A DNA stretch of 64,000 bases from Dryomyza anilis. Lineage: Eukaryota > Arthropoda > Insecta > Diptera > Dryomyzidae. The translations under genes and the position numbers were made by a program. Shown here one piece after another: positions 49,093-61,800 of this stretch (the first letter of the stretch is position 1; each line of letters begins with the position of its first letter). The stretch spans positions 8,142,501-8,206,500 of the forward strand of contig OX638133.1 in assembly GCA_951804985.1 (NCBI GenBank), read 5' to 3'. The notes beneath the pieces are model-generated. The model had not been told where the DNA came from. It did no database searches and saw nothing but the letters and a program-made list of their open reading frames with translations.

Positions 49093-49313
49093 CACTCAGA
49101 AAAAGTACTATAAAATCAATAGTTTTTTTGCTATTTAAATTAGTCAATAGGATAAATAATTATTTTAATAGGTAAATACCATTAAATACTGCAAAATACT
49201 TTTAAATACTATTAAATTGTTTTTGTGTATTTATGAAAATATTTATTTTTTGTATACTATTGAATCAATAACTGTCCTATTGACCAATTTTAATAGGATT
49301 TTTTTTCTGAGTC
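49093..49313. mobile_element. Family B short copy (221 bp)
   Basis: Ends CACTCAGAAAAAGTAC and TTTTTTTTCTGAGTC; same interior words as 28573-28792. Confidence 0.75.
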
Positions 49314-50960
49314 CCCTAAAATTGGTGTGTCTCTAATATGCATTTGATTTTATTTAAAGTAATGTATTTTGAATCGATTTATATGGTGAAATTTTTATGA
49401 TAGTCCATTTTGGACACACTTCCATTAAAATTTCATTTTTCGGTCTGCTGGGTTAAACGACAACGCTTACGCGGCACATATAAAGACACGAATTGAGTGA
49501 GAAAGAGCGATGCGTATGAGAGATACAAGTGCAAAACCCTAGCTCTTGAATGTGTTGCAATTTATAGCGTCTACAATTCAAAATGTCGGAAAACGCATTC
49601 TTAACATTATCTTTCGTTTTCCCACTTGCCCTGTGCGCTGTCTTCTTCTAAACGCTATGTAGGTTTGGTAGACATTACTGGTTTCCTTAGACATTACTTG
49701 TACTTGTGGTTGGTAGTATGATACAAAAAATATATATATTTATTTATATATATATTTATTTTATTTTTTTTTACATAACATTAGAATTTGCAACGCATAT
49801 AGCAAATTCTAATGTTATGTAACCTAAAACGTATACTTACCCACCAGCCTCAAATAGTACTTCTTAAAATACCACATACTATATCTTTATATTATCCGCT
49901 GAAAATACCAACTGCACTAAGTCTGAGAATTCGGCCAGGTGGTCTTTTTGGTTGGCAAATAGGCAAAAAGTCAAAAATTATTACAGTTGGTAATTTCAAC
50001 AAATTATAAATGCTAAACCAGTGAATTTTGAATTCGCCCAACTACGTTATAGTTTTACCATAACTCGATGATTACTTCAAGGTAAACTTGCAAATATTTG
50101 TCATAGTAACTTTACCACAAAAAGATTTCATTATATGTTTTCAAACATTATTTTCATATTTCGCATTTTCCAACTTGAAATTTATGTTAAACTCTTGAGA
50201 ATGGCTGGTAACTATCCACGGCGACGACAACGAAAGCTATAAAAGCTATTATAAAAGGAAAATCATCCTAATTTATGTTTTCATTGCTACGTTTCTTAAT
50301 GTGCTGGCCCCATACTACCTACTCGGAGGTGCAAGTTGGTCCTGCGGCGACAACACTTTCGCGTAGAATACAGGTGCTGGTTATTTTCGAATCCCTATAA
50401 TCGTTGGTTGGCACACAGGTGTTTGTCGGTGTGAAGATAGTTTTCTTTATTGGCGATAAGCGCTGTCTTTAGCCAAATGTGTCTGCGAATCGTTTAGAGG
50501 GCGAAAACAGTCATTGGTTCAGTACACGTCGAGAAAATATATATCTCAAATCGAGAAATATTTGTGGGAATTATCAGTATTATCAAAAATAAACTATATA
50601 AAAAAAAATAAAATCTGAAGAGGCTTTTCAAGGAAATGTTTTACTCCCGGAGGTTTGACACTATTTGTCGATGCTTGTCGAGAGTTAGCGGCGTATACAA
50701 AATATCTTCTACTCTTTGAAGATGCAGTGGTTCGAACCAGCGATAATAGTCCGACGCACTAACCATCTTAGCCAACAACGCTACAAAATTTTAATTGAAT
50801 TAATTAAATATGACTGAAATAATGACTACCTTCAAAAAGTGCAGTTTAAGTCTTCTTAGGGTTAACCATTAAACTTATTTGAAATATGTTTAAGATATTA
50901 CATATAATTTTTGAAATTGCATACAAATTTCTCAATTCCAAATTATTCCGATAAGTGTAA
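49314..50960. other. Unassigned DNA
   Basis: TATATATTTATTTATA simple sequence at 49730-49770; otherwise nothing recognised. Confidence 0.35.
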
Positions 50961-51499
50961 CACCCAGAAAAAATTTCCTCAAATCCCATTTAAATTGGTC
51001 AATAGGACAATTATTGATTTAATAGTATACACAAATATAAATCTTTTCATATAAACTCAATAGCAATGTCATCGTATTTTCTAGTATTTAATGGTATTTT
51101 CCGATTAAAATAATAATTTATCCAATTGACTATTTTTAATAGTAAAAAACTATTGTAGCCGCGGTAGCTCAGTGGTTAGTGCGTTGGACTGCGAGCCGAA
51201 AGGTCCCCGGTTCAAGCCTGGACTGGGGCTAACAACATCTTTTCATAGAAACATTTTTCTATACCGCGCTACCTCTCGGCAGTAAATGGCAAACCTACGA
51301 GAGTAAAACATTGCCTATGAAAAGCTCTCACCCGCCGTTCGGATTCGGCAATAAACTGTAGGTCCCACCACTTTGAGTAAAAATATAACACGTACAGCTC
51401 AAAATGGTGAGAGAGCTCGGCCTAAGTTCTTATAGGACTGTAGTGCCAAACTAATATTATTATAAAAAACTATTGTTTAAATAGTATTTTTTCTGGGTG
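50961..51499. mobile_element. Family B short copy interrupted by a SINE
   Basis: Ends CACCCAGAAAAAATTTCC and TTTTTTCTGGGTG. Removing the SINE and one copy of the target duplication leaves 219 bp, the standard short-form length. Confidence 0.85.
51156..51462 (+). mobile_element. tRNA-derived SINE, copy 4, with exact target duplication
   Basis: 307 bp between exact 13-bp repeats TAAAAAACTATTG (51143-51155 and 51463-51475). A box TAGCTCAGTGG, B box GGTTCAAGCCT, tail of ATT units. Inserted in a family B element. Confidence 0.92.
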
Positions 51500-52264
51500 T
51501 TCCATTGTCATTGTGGTATCTTGAAATTGTAGTCGTTCGCCACATGATGTCGTCTGAATAACCAACAATTGCTCCCTCTTGCATTGCCAACGTATATCCC
51601 ATAATTTTGCTGCAAATAAAATCCATTTGTGCAGATTCTACAATCGCATATAGTATGAATTATGAATCAATTAATGATCTATGAATTAATTAAATTATCA
51701 ATAAAAGAAGTTATGAATTGAAGAATATTTGAATTTCGAATTTATGAATTTACGAATTTATGAATTAGTGAATGTGTGTATGTATAAATGTATACTTAAT
51801 GAATTTATAAATTTATCTTTCTATATCTAAAACTATCTTAAATTAGTTTCATCAACCAGACAATTCCAACTAATCCAAGATATCATTATATCCCAAGTAA
51901 GCACTGCTCGACGATTGGAACACATGTTTATCTTTTAAGTTACATCTGACACCGGTGTTGCAAACCAGTGTTATTTAGTTCCAAAGCGGTGGCTAATAAC
52001 ATTTGTGGAACATGCGCAGTAATAAATCACAATGCTGTGATATACAAATCATACATTCTGATAATGGAACATATACAAGAATAAGCGGAGTTAACTTTGT
52101 TGCTTTTAGGTGGCAAAATGTGGCTAATTATTAAATGCATTATGTTCCATATAAGTTGCAAATATAGAATGATAACCTTATAAAAACATGTTTTTTGAAT
52201 ATTATGCAAATTTACTTTAAAATGAAATAAATGTATATCGAGACAGGACATCGTAATTAACATT
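51500..52264. other. Unassigned A+T-rich DNA
   Basis: 51650-51800 is a degenerate ATGAATTTATGAATT tract; nothing coding. Confidence 0.35.
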
Positions 52265-53760
52265 TTGGGAATTTATTCATAAATATTATGAATTTTTTCA
52301 CCAACTACCAGATTCGTCATATTGATGCCACAATTCATTAAATGACATATTGATGAATACACAGAAAATAAATTCTTAAATATGATGAATTTATTCATAA
52401 ATATTATGATTTTTTCACCAACTACCAAATTCATCAATTTGATACCACCGTTCATTAAATGACATATTAATGAATGCATGCATTATATATATGAACAGAA
52501 TATTCAATACAAAGAATTTAAATTGTCATATTGATGAATTCGTTCATTTAAAAAATAAGTTATAAAATAATTCGAAAAAAAAGTGTTGTAAAAATTTTAA
52601 TTAAAAAATATCAGTAAAAAAATTTAAAAAAAATACGAAAAAAAAATTTTTCGGACAAAAAAAATTCAAAAAAAAATAAATTTATCACAAAAAAAAAAAT
52701 CAAAATATTTTTTTTTAAATATATTTTATATATATATAACTTTTTATTGATAAAGGCATTATAATTCTAAATAAATATATTATAAAATATTTTACTAATT
52801 TCGAGCAAGCATTATACACAAAAAAAAATGTACAAAACATTTCACTAACTACCTGGATTCATCATATTGATGAATTCATTCATTGAATTATAATCGTATT
52901 TTTAAATGTTTTTCATTTTCAATATTTTTTAAAATTTCAAACACATATTTGTCTTCATTTACACATTTATGTATTTATAATTCTTAAAGGATTTATAATA
53001 TTTAATTTCTAATAATTCGACGCCTCCATTATTTCATCATATTAATGAAAAAGTGAACATCATATTGATGAATTTTGTTCATAAAACCATATTAATTTAA
53101 ATATCATAAATCTTATACGAATTATAAATACGTAAATGTATAAATGGAGACTAATTTTTGTTTGAATTTGATGATATGAAAAATATTAAAAACAAAGAAA
53201 AAATATGATTTTAGTTCAATGAATGAAATCATCAATATGATGAATACTGGTTGTTGGTGATTTTTTTTGTGTATTAGATACAACATACAAGAACGACTTG
53301 AGAACTGAGAATTACGGCTAAAAATGATCGAAAATTAAATATTTTGATTAACATTTGGTTTGATGAACAGCATTCTTCAATATTAAGTAAAATATGTTGT
53401 ATTTTATGTTCATTAATATGATGAAACGTATTCTTCACATAGAATTCATCATATTGAAGAACACTTTTTCGACAGCTACCAAGCATTCATCATATTTATG
53501 ATCGCATTCATAACATTGATGTCGTTAGTCATTCAATACAATGAATCATGGTTTAATGCCCGTAACTTCAACGAGTAGATATCTATTGGTGTTCGTACCG
53601 AACAGATATCTCTTACCTATCCGGTGTTTTTACTCCTTAACTATGCGTTGAAGTTACGAAATTTTGCTTACACGATAGATAACTAAGCACCAGTAGATAT
53701 CTATTCGTTGAAGTTACGGGCATAAAGAACGGAACGGTTTACCTGCGGTCAGTACTTCTT
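52265..53760. mobile_element. Cluster of family A sequence, partly duplicated
   Basis: The left-end segment (TTTATTCATAAATATTATGA, ACCAACTACCARATTC, CATTAAATGACATATTGATG) appears twice in a row (52265-52355 and 52358-52475). The right-end words end near 53550 and resume after the insertion at 53556-53722. Confidence 0.6.
53556..53722. mobile_element. 167-bp miniature element with TA duplication
   Basis: Inverted repeats of about 35 bp (ATGCCCGTAACTTCAACGA.. and ..TCGTTGAAGTTACGGGCA) flanked by TA at 53554-53555 and 53723-53724. It splits the family A word GTTTRAAGAACGG. A second palindrome GTTCGTACCGAAC lies inside. Confidence 0.85.
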
Positions 53761-54869
53761 TAGCAACTTTTATACATAGATATACGAATTGATTTTGTGA
53801 ATATTTCGATTTCTGAAAGCATTTTCAGTTCTTTACACAAACTATTTTTGAACTGTTTTCATTTAGTATTCTGACCCTGACATTATAGAAAAATGTCACA
53901 TGTCGCCGTATGTGTCACAATATGCCATGAATAATGCGCCATTCTAACGCCTTCCATCCCCAGACAAAATCAGCTGTAGACAAAATCGTGATGACATTTT
54001 TCGCTGTTCATCACAACAAGATCTGCGCAATATTCGCCATCACAGCCATCGACAAAATGACATATTGTGGGCTGCCAACGTAATGGCAATGGATATTCTC
54101 AAGTGACTGTATAGCATCAGCAAGGACTATGTGTGTCTGCATGGATGCATGGAAAGTTGTAGGTTTTATGCGTGGAAATGGAGGGCGGTTGTTGCTGTCT
54201 GTGCGACAAAATTGTGCGAAATCAAATTTGCGCGCCATTTTTTATGTCGTATCAAACTCCTTAGATGTTGCTTGATTTTTTTTCTATTTTTTTTATTTGA
54301 CTTTTTTCACATTGCCTGCAGCTTCTTCTGCAATTCGCTGTCAAGATTGTTGTCATTTATCAATAAACCTCGCTGCCTTTTGCTGGTTGTCTCGCATATA
54401 ACACGATACAGGACGCGTGCTGGCACCTAGACGACGAAAACCAAGTGTCTGTGTTGCCCTCATGTACTAAATTGAATGTGATTTTTATTCCACGGTGCAC
54501 TTGTTCACATGTCAGTCGTATGGCGGGAGTCTGTGCCGTAAGTTCATCAGTGACACGTTGTTGCGGCATAGAGTAATGATAACCATTTTAGGTAATATTT
54601 TTTTTTTATATAATATGTTACACCATAAATAGCAGAATAAAAGGCGTGTATAGAGGAAGGCAATTTGCTTGATTTGATTTTGGCGTAAGAATTGTCGAAA
54701 TTGGATAAACAGCTAATGGGGAAAACAGCCAATATTAGGAGAATTGATTTTTTGTTCTGCTTGAGGGCGAAAAATTTCACTTTTCATTTTAGGCAAATAT
54801 AAGTTGCAATGTTTTTCAATCGTCTCCTAAGTGCGATTTCAATAATTTTAAAATTGACTTAATACTGCA
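53761..54869. other. Unassigned non-repetitive DNA
   Basis: G+C-richer than average (53880-54570). Frames exist on both strands but none has a recognisable product. Confidence 0.35.
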
Positions 54870-55490
54870 GAGTTATGAGCATTTTAAGTTGAAGATGGGA
54901 TTTCTTCGGTGTCCGTAAATCAATTTGTAAAATTTATATAGGAAATGAAAATATAAGATTTTAGCATTAAATTAGCCAGCTTTGAAGCCTCTGGGACGCG
55001 TATTTCCAGAGTTATGAGCAATTTAAGTTGAAAATGTGATTTCTCCGGTGTGCGAGGATCAAATTGTAAGATTTATATAGGATATGAAAATAAAAGATGT
55101 TAGGATTAAATTTGTACGATTTATATAGGAAATGAAAATAAAAGATTTCAGGATTAAATAGGCAAACTTTGAGGCCTCTGAGACGAGCAAATTGTCAATT
55201 TTGAGGCCTCTATGACAACTATTTCCAGAGTTATAATCTTTTTAAGTTGAAGATATGATTTCTCCGATGTTCGTGGATCAATTTGTACGATTTATATTCA
55301 AAATTAAAAAAAAAAAAACAATTTCAGGATTAAATAGGCCAACTTTGAGGACAGTGTTATGAGTATTTTAAGTTAAAGATGTGATTTCTCCGGTCTCCGT
55401 GGATCAATTTGTAAGAATTATATAGGATATGAAAATTAGACATTTCAAGATTAAATAGGTCAACATTGAGACCGCGTATTACCATCTTAA
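54870..55490. repeat. Degenerate tandem repeat, four units of 127-219 bp
   Basis: AGAGTTATGAGCATTTTAAG-like starts at 54871, 55010, 55229 and 55356, followed each time by GATTTCTCCGGTGT and ATTTATATAGGAAATGAAAA words. Confidence 0.7.
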
Positions 55491-55883
55491 TTTCTCTGGT
55501 CTACTAAGACCGATTTCATTCATTTAAAAACCCCCTTTAATACCATTTATACGCTATAAAAGGTGCAATTTTGGAGATAGGACTCTATTAGCGAAGTTAT
55601 AGTAAACAAACATATAGACATAGTCACTCCCACTGGGAATTGCACTTCTCTTTTGTCAAAAATCCCTTTCCCTTTTTCCCTTTTTTGTTTATGTCATGAA
55701 CAATTCAATTATTTTTCATTAGTTGTTGACTTTTTCACATGAGTCAGTTTTATATATATTTTTGTTTAGTTTTTTTTTTTATATATTTTAATTAAAAACT
55801 AAAAATTCGCGCCTTCAATAATTCAAAATTTTAACCATTCTATAAATTCTACATTTCTTCATTCTTTTCAATTGACCATCAAC
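55491..55883. other. Region just before CFAP61
   Basis: No TATA box or clear promoter motif; 55760-55800 is T/A simple sequence. Confidence 0.35.
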
Positions 55884-58800
55884 ATGAAAATCAACAATAC
55901 TGAACGGTTCAGCATACGCAATGCCGAAAGCACCGATTTTGCATCTATTCGAGCGCTGATGACCCAGCAATATGCAAAATTCTTTGGACCCTGCAAACGT
56001 AAAACCTTCCATGCGTCAGCTTTTTTCGAACTATACGCGACACATCGCATGGTTGTACGAGATAATCCGAATGATGACCACATTATTGCCTATGCTGAGT
56101 TCAAGAACTATCCGTTAATTAAGACATTGCCAAAGGACATGTGGATGCAATGGATGAACTTTCACTTTTGGTGAATGGGAATAATCTAAAACTATGAATA
56201 GTTTTTGAACTTTTCATTTGATTACAGCGTTAATTTGCCTTTGACCGTCACAAATACGCTGTTTTTCTCACACTTTATCTACAATGTGGAATTTAGTCCG
56301 GACGTCTTTGGGAATATCCTGTGCGAGATATTTCTACGTGAACCGAAGCTGCGTTTTATTAACATTGTAGAACCACCATTTTTTGCACATAAATTTAAAG
56401 AAGGTACGATTGAAATGGTAAAATTTGTGCCTAATTTCTACATTTACAGATAATGCGGATTATTCGATTTTAAAGAATTTTGCGACGTCTTTCTATCCCA
56501 AAGACTTTCATTTAGGCCTTTGTGTCAACACCACAAAACTGCATATAATAAATCGTAATGATGTTATACCTCTTATGCGCTATCGCAAAGCACTGTAAGC
56601 ATTTTGAAAAATGTATACCAAATTCGGTGTCAGGTGTTGTCTCTTACAGACCGGAGGACAATGATGATATCATACAGATCGCCGATGTTGAGCATCCGGA
56701 ACTGAAAAGAGATCTTGGTGAATTTTATATTGCCGAAGAACTAATCAGAGAAGAACCACACAAAAGAATAATAGTGACGGAGGTAAGTTAGGCTTTCATT
56801 CTTATTAATCTTGTTGTTCCATTGAAAATGTCTCTAGGTCGATCATCAAACGGCCGGATTTATTTGGCTCAACGATAATATTGATATTGTCAAATTGATT
56901 CACAATTATGAGTTGGAATCATTTGGCAATTTAATGAAATTTTCACTTAGTGATCATTTGAAAACCAAGCACATACGTATAATGTGAGTAGGATCATTAA
57001 AATTAATGTATATGCTTTTTTCATAAATAATGTTGTATGTAACTTTAGCGATCAGGAGCACAAGGACAAATCTGAACTTTTTACCGCTGATAAAATTGCC
57101 GATATATTTCAAAACAACGTATTCGGTAGTTTTGTTATCAATTCGTTGAGCTCATTTACGTAAGTCATAAATAATTAAAATCTCTAGAAAAAAAGTTCCA
57201 AACGCATTATAATTTATTGAATCATAAAAAATTCATCAATATGATGAATTTATTCATAAATATTATGAATTTTTCAACCAAATAACAGATTCTTCTTTTG
57301 ATACCACCGTTTATTAAATGACATATTGATGAATACATTGATTATAAATATGAAATTATTCGTAGTATCGAACATCATAGTGAAGAACGAAATATTCAAT
57401 ACAATGAATTTGAATCGTGATATTGATGAATTTGTTTATAATCTTTGTGAATATAATATGAATATTGTTGAACTAATATTTTTTTATTCAAAATAAATTT
57501 AATTATTTTTTGAATTTAAAATTATCCCAGAAAAAAAAATTCGAAAGAAGAAATTTTTTCAAATAAAAACAATTGTTCTAAAAAAAAGTATCTGAAAAAA
57601 ATTTTGTTTTCGAAAAAATAATTTTGTCATCTTACTAAATCTCACCACACCAAACTCTACCACTCCAAAACTCACCAAATGAAAATTCACCACACCAAAA
57701 CTAAATATGAAACCTCTGCATGGGTTTATTAAGATTTCGAATATATAACATACAGACCCAGCAGAAGGTCACTATATAATTTTCGTTCAACACGCCCAGT
57801 TTTACGGCCATTTCTTTTTTTTTATGTTTTATATTCATCTAAAAAACGCTGAACGATTTTTTATGAAAATTTGCATTACTATAATATATAGTCCGTGGAG
57901 TATTCAAAGTCAGAAATAAATCAGATTGCACAAAGAGGAGTGGCACCTCCCGTAGAACTCCCATAGAACCTAGTACGCTATATCTCAACCATAATGTTAA
58001 TCTCACCACACCAAAACTCACCAAATCAAAATTCACCATACCAAATTTAAATTGAATCCTCTAAACGGTTTCGTTAAGATTTGGAATATATATCCTACAG
58101 AACAAGGTTTCGTAGATCACCGTATAGGTTTCGTAGATCACACACACTTCTACGCCCATTTTTAATGAGGATGTAATTTTCAGAATCAATGCAAAATCAC
58201 AGATCGTTTTTTCTGACATTTCATTAACATACTATATGGATCCAAGAGTATCCTAAACTATAAATTAACCAGATTGGACAAAAGGAGAGGCACATCCCAA
58301 ACATCCCATAAATTAAAAATTCTGTACCTTTTAATTTGTATGTTACTTATCTAATCAAAACGCACTACACCAAACTCACCACACAAAAACTCACCATATC
58401 AAAATTCACCAAACCGAAACTAAATTTCAAATCTCTACACAAAATTCCTTAAAATTTGGAATATATATCGTAGAAACTCAGGAAAAGATAACAAACTCAA
58501 TCAAATTAAATAATAAAAATATTAAATCACTCCATATCCTTGCATTCACAAAATTTTTGCACCAGTCGTACACGGGTCCAGCTAGTATATTATAAAACAT
58601 TTTACTAGTTTATGCATGTCGAGCAAGCGTTATATAAGAAATAACATAAAAGAACTACTTGAGAACTGAAAAGTACGGCAAAAATGAATGAAAAATAAAT
58701 AGTTTGATTGAAATTTCGTTTGATGAACAGCATTCTTCAATATGAAGTAAAATATGTTGTATTTTATGTTCTTGTTCATTAATATTGATGAAACGTATTC

Positions 58801-61800
58801 TTCACATACAGTTCATCATATTGAAGAACACTTTTTCGACAGTTATTAAGCGTTCATCATATTTATGATCGCATTCATAACATTGATGTCGTTAGTCATA
58901 AATATTATGAATGGTTCTTGAGTACAATGAATTATGGTTTGAAGAATGGAATTCATCAATATGATGTAACATTTTTTTTTGTGTAGATTCAAGAATATAG
59001 AAGTTCGGACTCCATTCGGACTACATCCATAGTAACCTTGAATGTATATTACTATAACCTCATGTGCATTACTATTACTATTACTATTACTATTACTATT
59101 ACTATTACTATTACTATTACTATTACTATTACTATTACTATTACTATTACTATTACTATTACTATTACTATTACTATTACTATTACTATTACTATTACTA
59201 TTACTATTACTATTACTATTACTATTACTATTACTATTACTATTACTATTACTATTACTATTACTATTACTATTACTATTACTATTACTATTACTATTAC
59301 TATTACTATTACTATTACTATTACTATTACTATTACTATTACTATTACTATTACTATTACTATTACTATTACTATTACTATTACTATTACTATTACTATT
59401 ACTATTACTATTACTATTACTATTACTATTACTATTACTATTACTATTACTATTTCTATTACTACTACTATTACTATTACTATTACTATTACTATTACTA
59501 TTACTATTACTATTACTATTACTATTACTATTACTATTACTATTACTATTACTATTACTATTACTATTACTATTACTATTACTATTACTATTACTATTAC
59601 TATTACTATTACTATTACTATTACTATTACTATTACTATTACTATTACTATTACTATTACTATTACTATTACTATTACTATTACTATTACTATTACTATT
59701 ACTATTACTATTACTATTACTATTACTATTACTATTACTATTACTATTACTATTACTATTACTATTACTATTACTATTACTATTACTATTACTATTACTA
59801 TTACTATTACTATTACTATTACTATTACTATTACTATTACTATTACTATTACTATTACTATTACTATTACTATTACTATTACTATTACTATTACTATTAC
59901 TATTACTATTACTATTACTATTACTATTACTATTACTATTACTATTACTATTACTATTACTATTACTATTACTATTACTATTACTATTACAATTACACAA
60001 TTAGGGTGAATCTATACATCATTACTTCGTAACCAAACAAAACATTTCTCGCAATCATAATGAAGATTGTTCGCTTTATACATTACTTCGTACGCCATGG
60101 TAATGAGGGGTTGTTTGTAATGAGCAGTGGTTCCATTTATAAATTATTTTGTACGTAATAGTAATGCGATGTGGTTACATTTCTACATTCCACCTCAAAG
60201 TAGTAATGAGAGGGAGTTGCATTTCTTTGTACGATGTTGTTTTCAAAGATGGTTTCATTTGTATATTACTGACTACACAGGAGTAAGGGGGAAGTGTTAA
60301 TTCCAGTTCTATAAGCATTAGTAATGGTGTACCTCCATTTCTCCATATGCAATTGTATTAAGGGGTGGTTCTATTTCTACATTACTTTGTACCAATTAGT
60401 AAAGGAGTTGGCGTGGCACCTCCCATACAACGAACTTATTAGAATTGCTATAACTCCTGACCTACTAAGCGTAGAATTATAAAAATAGAATCAAATGTTC
60501 ACATATAAAACCCCAATCGTCACGTCGAATGTGGGCGGGATTGGACAACGGGGCATGACACCTCCCTTATAACCAAAACATACAAATTGCTATAAATTCT
60601 GCCCTACTAAGAGCAGATTTGTAAAATCGAAACAAAGGATCATGCTGAACATTGAACATTGCCTAGCAGGGCAACACGGTGCACCGGTCCAGCTAATATA
60701 ATTTATACCTGTATTAGTCCTTCAATAACTAAGATCTTTTAGGCTCAAAAGTCAGTATAATTGTCGCGTCAGCTCAATCACCGGCTCTATAACCGCAAGC
60801 AAGGAAACGTTTTTTCTCAAAGAAGAATTTCTTAAGAAAATCCAAATACTCAACGAAGGTACACACAACTCAAAACTTAAACGAATGAATGTTATTAAAA
60901 TCAAAACTATCTTTCAGAGATTCGTTCAACCAAATACTATATTAAAGATCGCGAAAGGGTCAGTCGCGTGCAGTACAATGCACATCATAAGTTTGGCGAC
61001 AATATACAATCGAATGTCTTTACCCTGCAACTTTTTGGCATAGACTCTTCAAATGATTTACGTAAAATGTTTCGATTTTTGGCCGCCTCATTTAGCTCGT
61101 ATATGGATAAAGATTATTGTATAATTTCGATACCTGTCACGTGGGAAATTCTACCATCGCTTCAAACTATACTACGTTTCTTTATTGTAAGTCACAAATT
61201 ACCACAAAATACTTTGTAACATATATCATTCCAGCCCGTGATCCCACGCCCCAACAATACCATCAACGATTTACTTTTCATTACACATCGTAGCTGTGTA
61301 TTCGGCGACATTAGTGTACATACAGCTACTTTTGAAGATCTGCCGCATATTGAGAAAATACTCGTCTACGGAAGTGTAGAACTCAGTCAACATAACACCG
61401 ATGCTTCTATATATTCCCCAATACCACCACCCGCTACATTTGTGCATCAGAACGAGACGGATATTGTGCATGAAATAATGTACGAGGTATTCAATAATGA
61501 CTATAGCGACTATAAATTCCTTACCATACGTGTGGGCAACTCGGCCAATCCGTTGGAGTTGAATGTCATTATTGGTTTTGCCATTGTAAGGTATGCCAAA
61601 TGAATATTTAAATTTTTTGAATTTAAAGTGTATTTCATAGAGCAATATTCTCCATAACTTTAGGCAATTTACACAGTTTCATCTCTTGAAAGAAACTTAT
61701 GATATATGTATAGACAGTGATGCTTTAAACTTTGCCACTGGTGAAGTGGTCATGCTGAAAGTTCATCCACTCTTTCGTTTCGAATCGAGTTTTATATTTC

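Noticed and set aside
58846..60032. Frames of poly-Tyr, poly-Leu, Thr-Ile and Asn-Ser repeats
   Set aside because: Translations of the ACTATT array in different registers within an intron of CFAP61.
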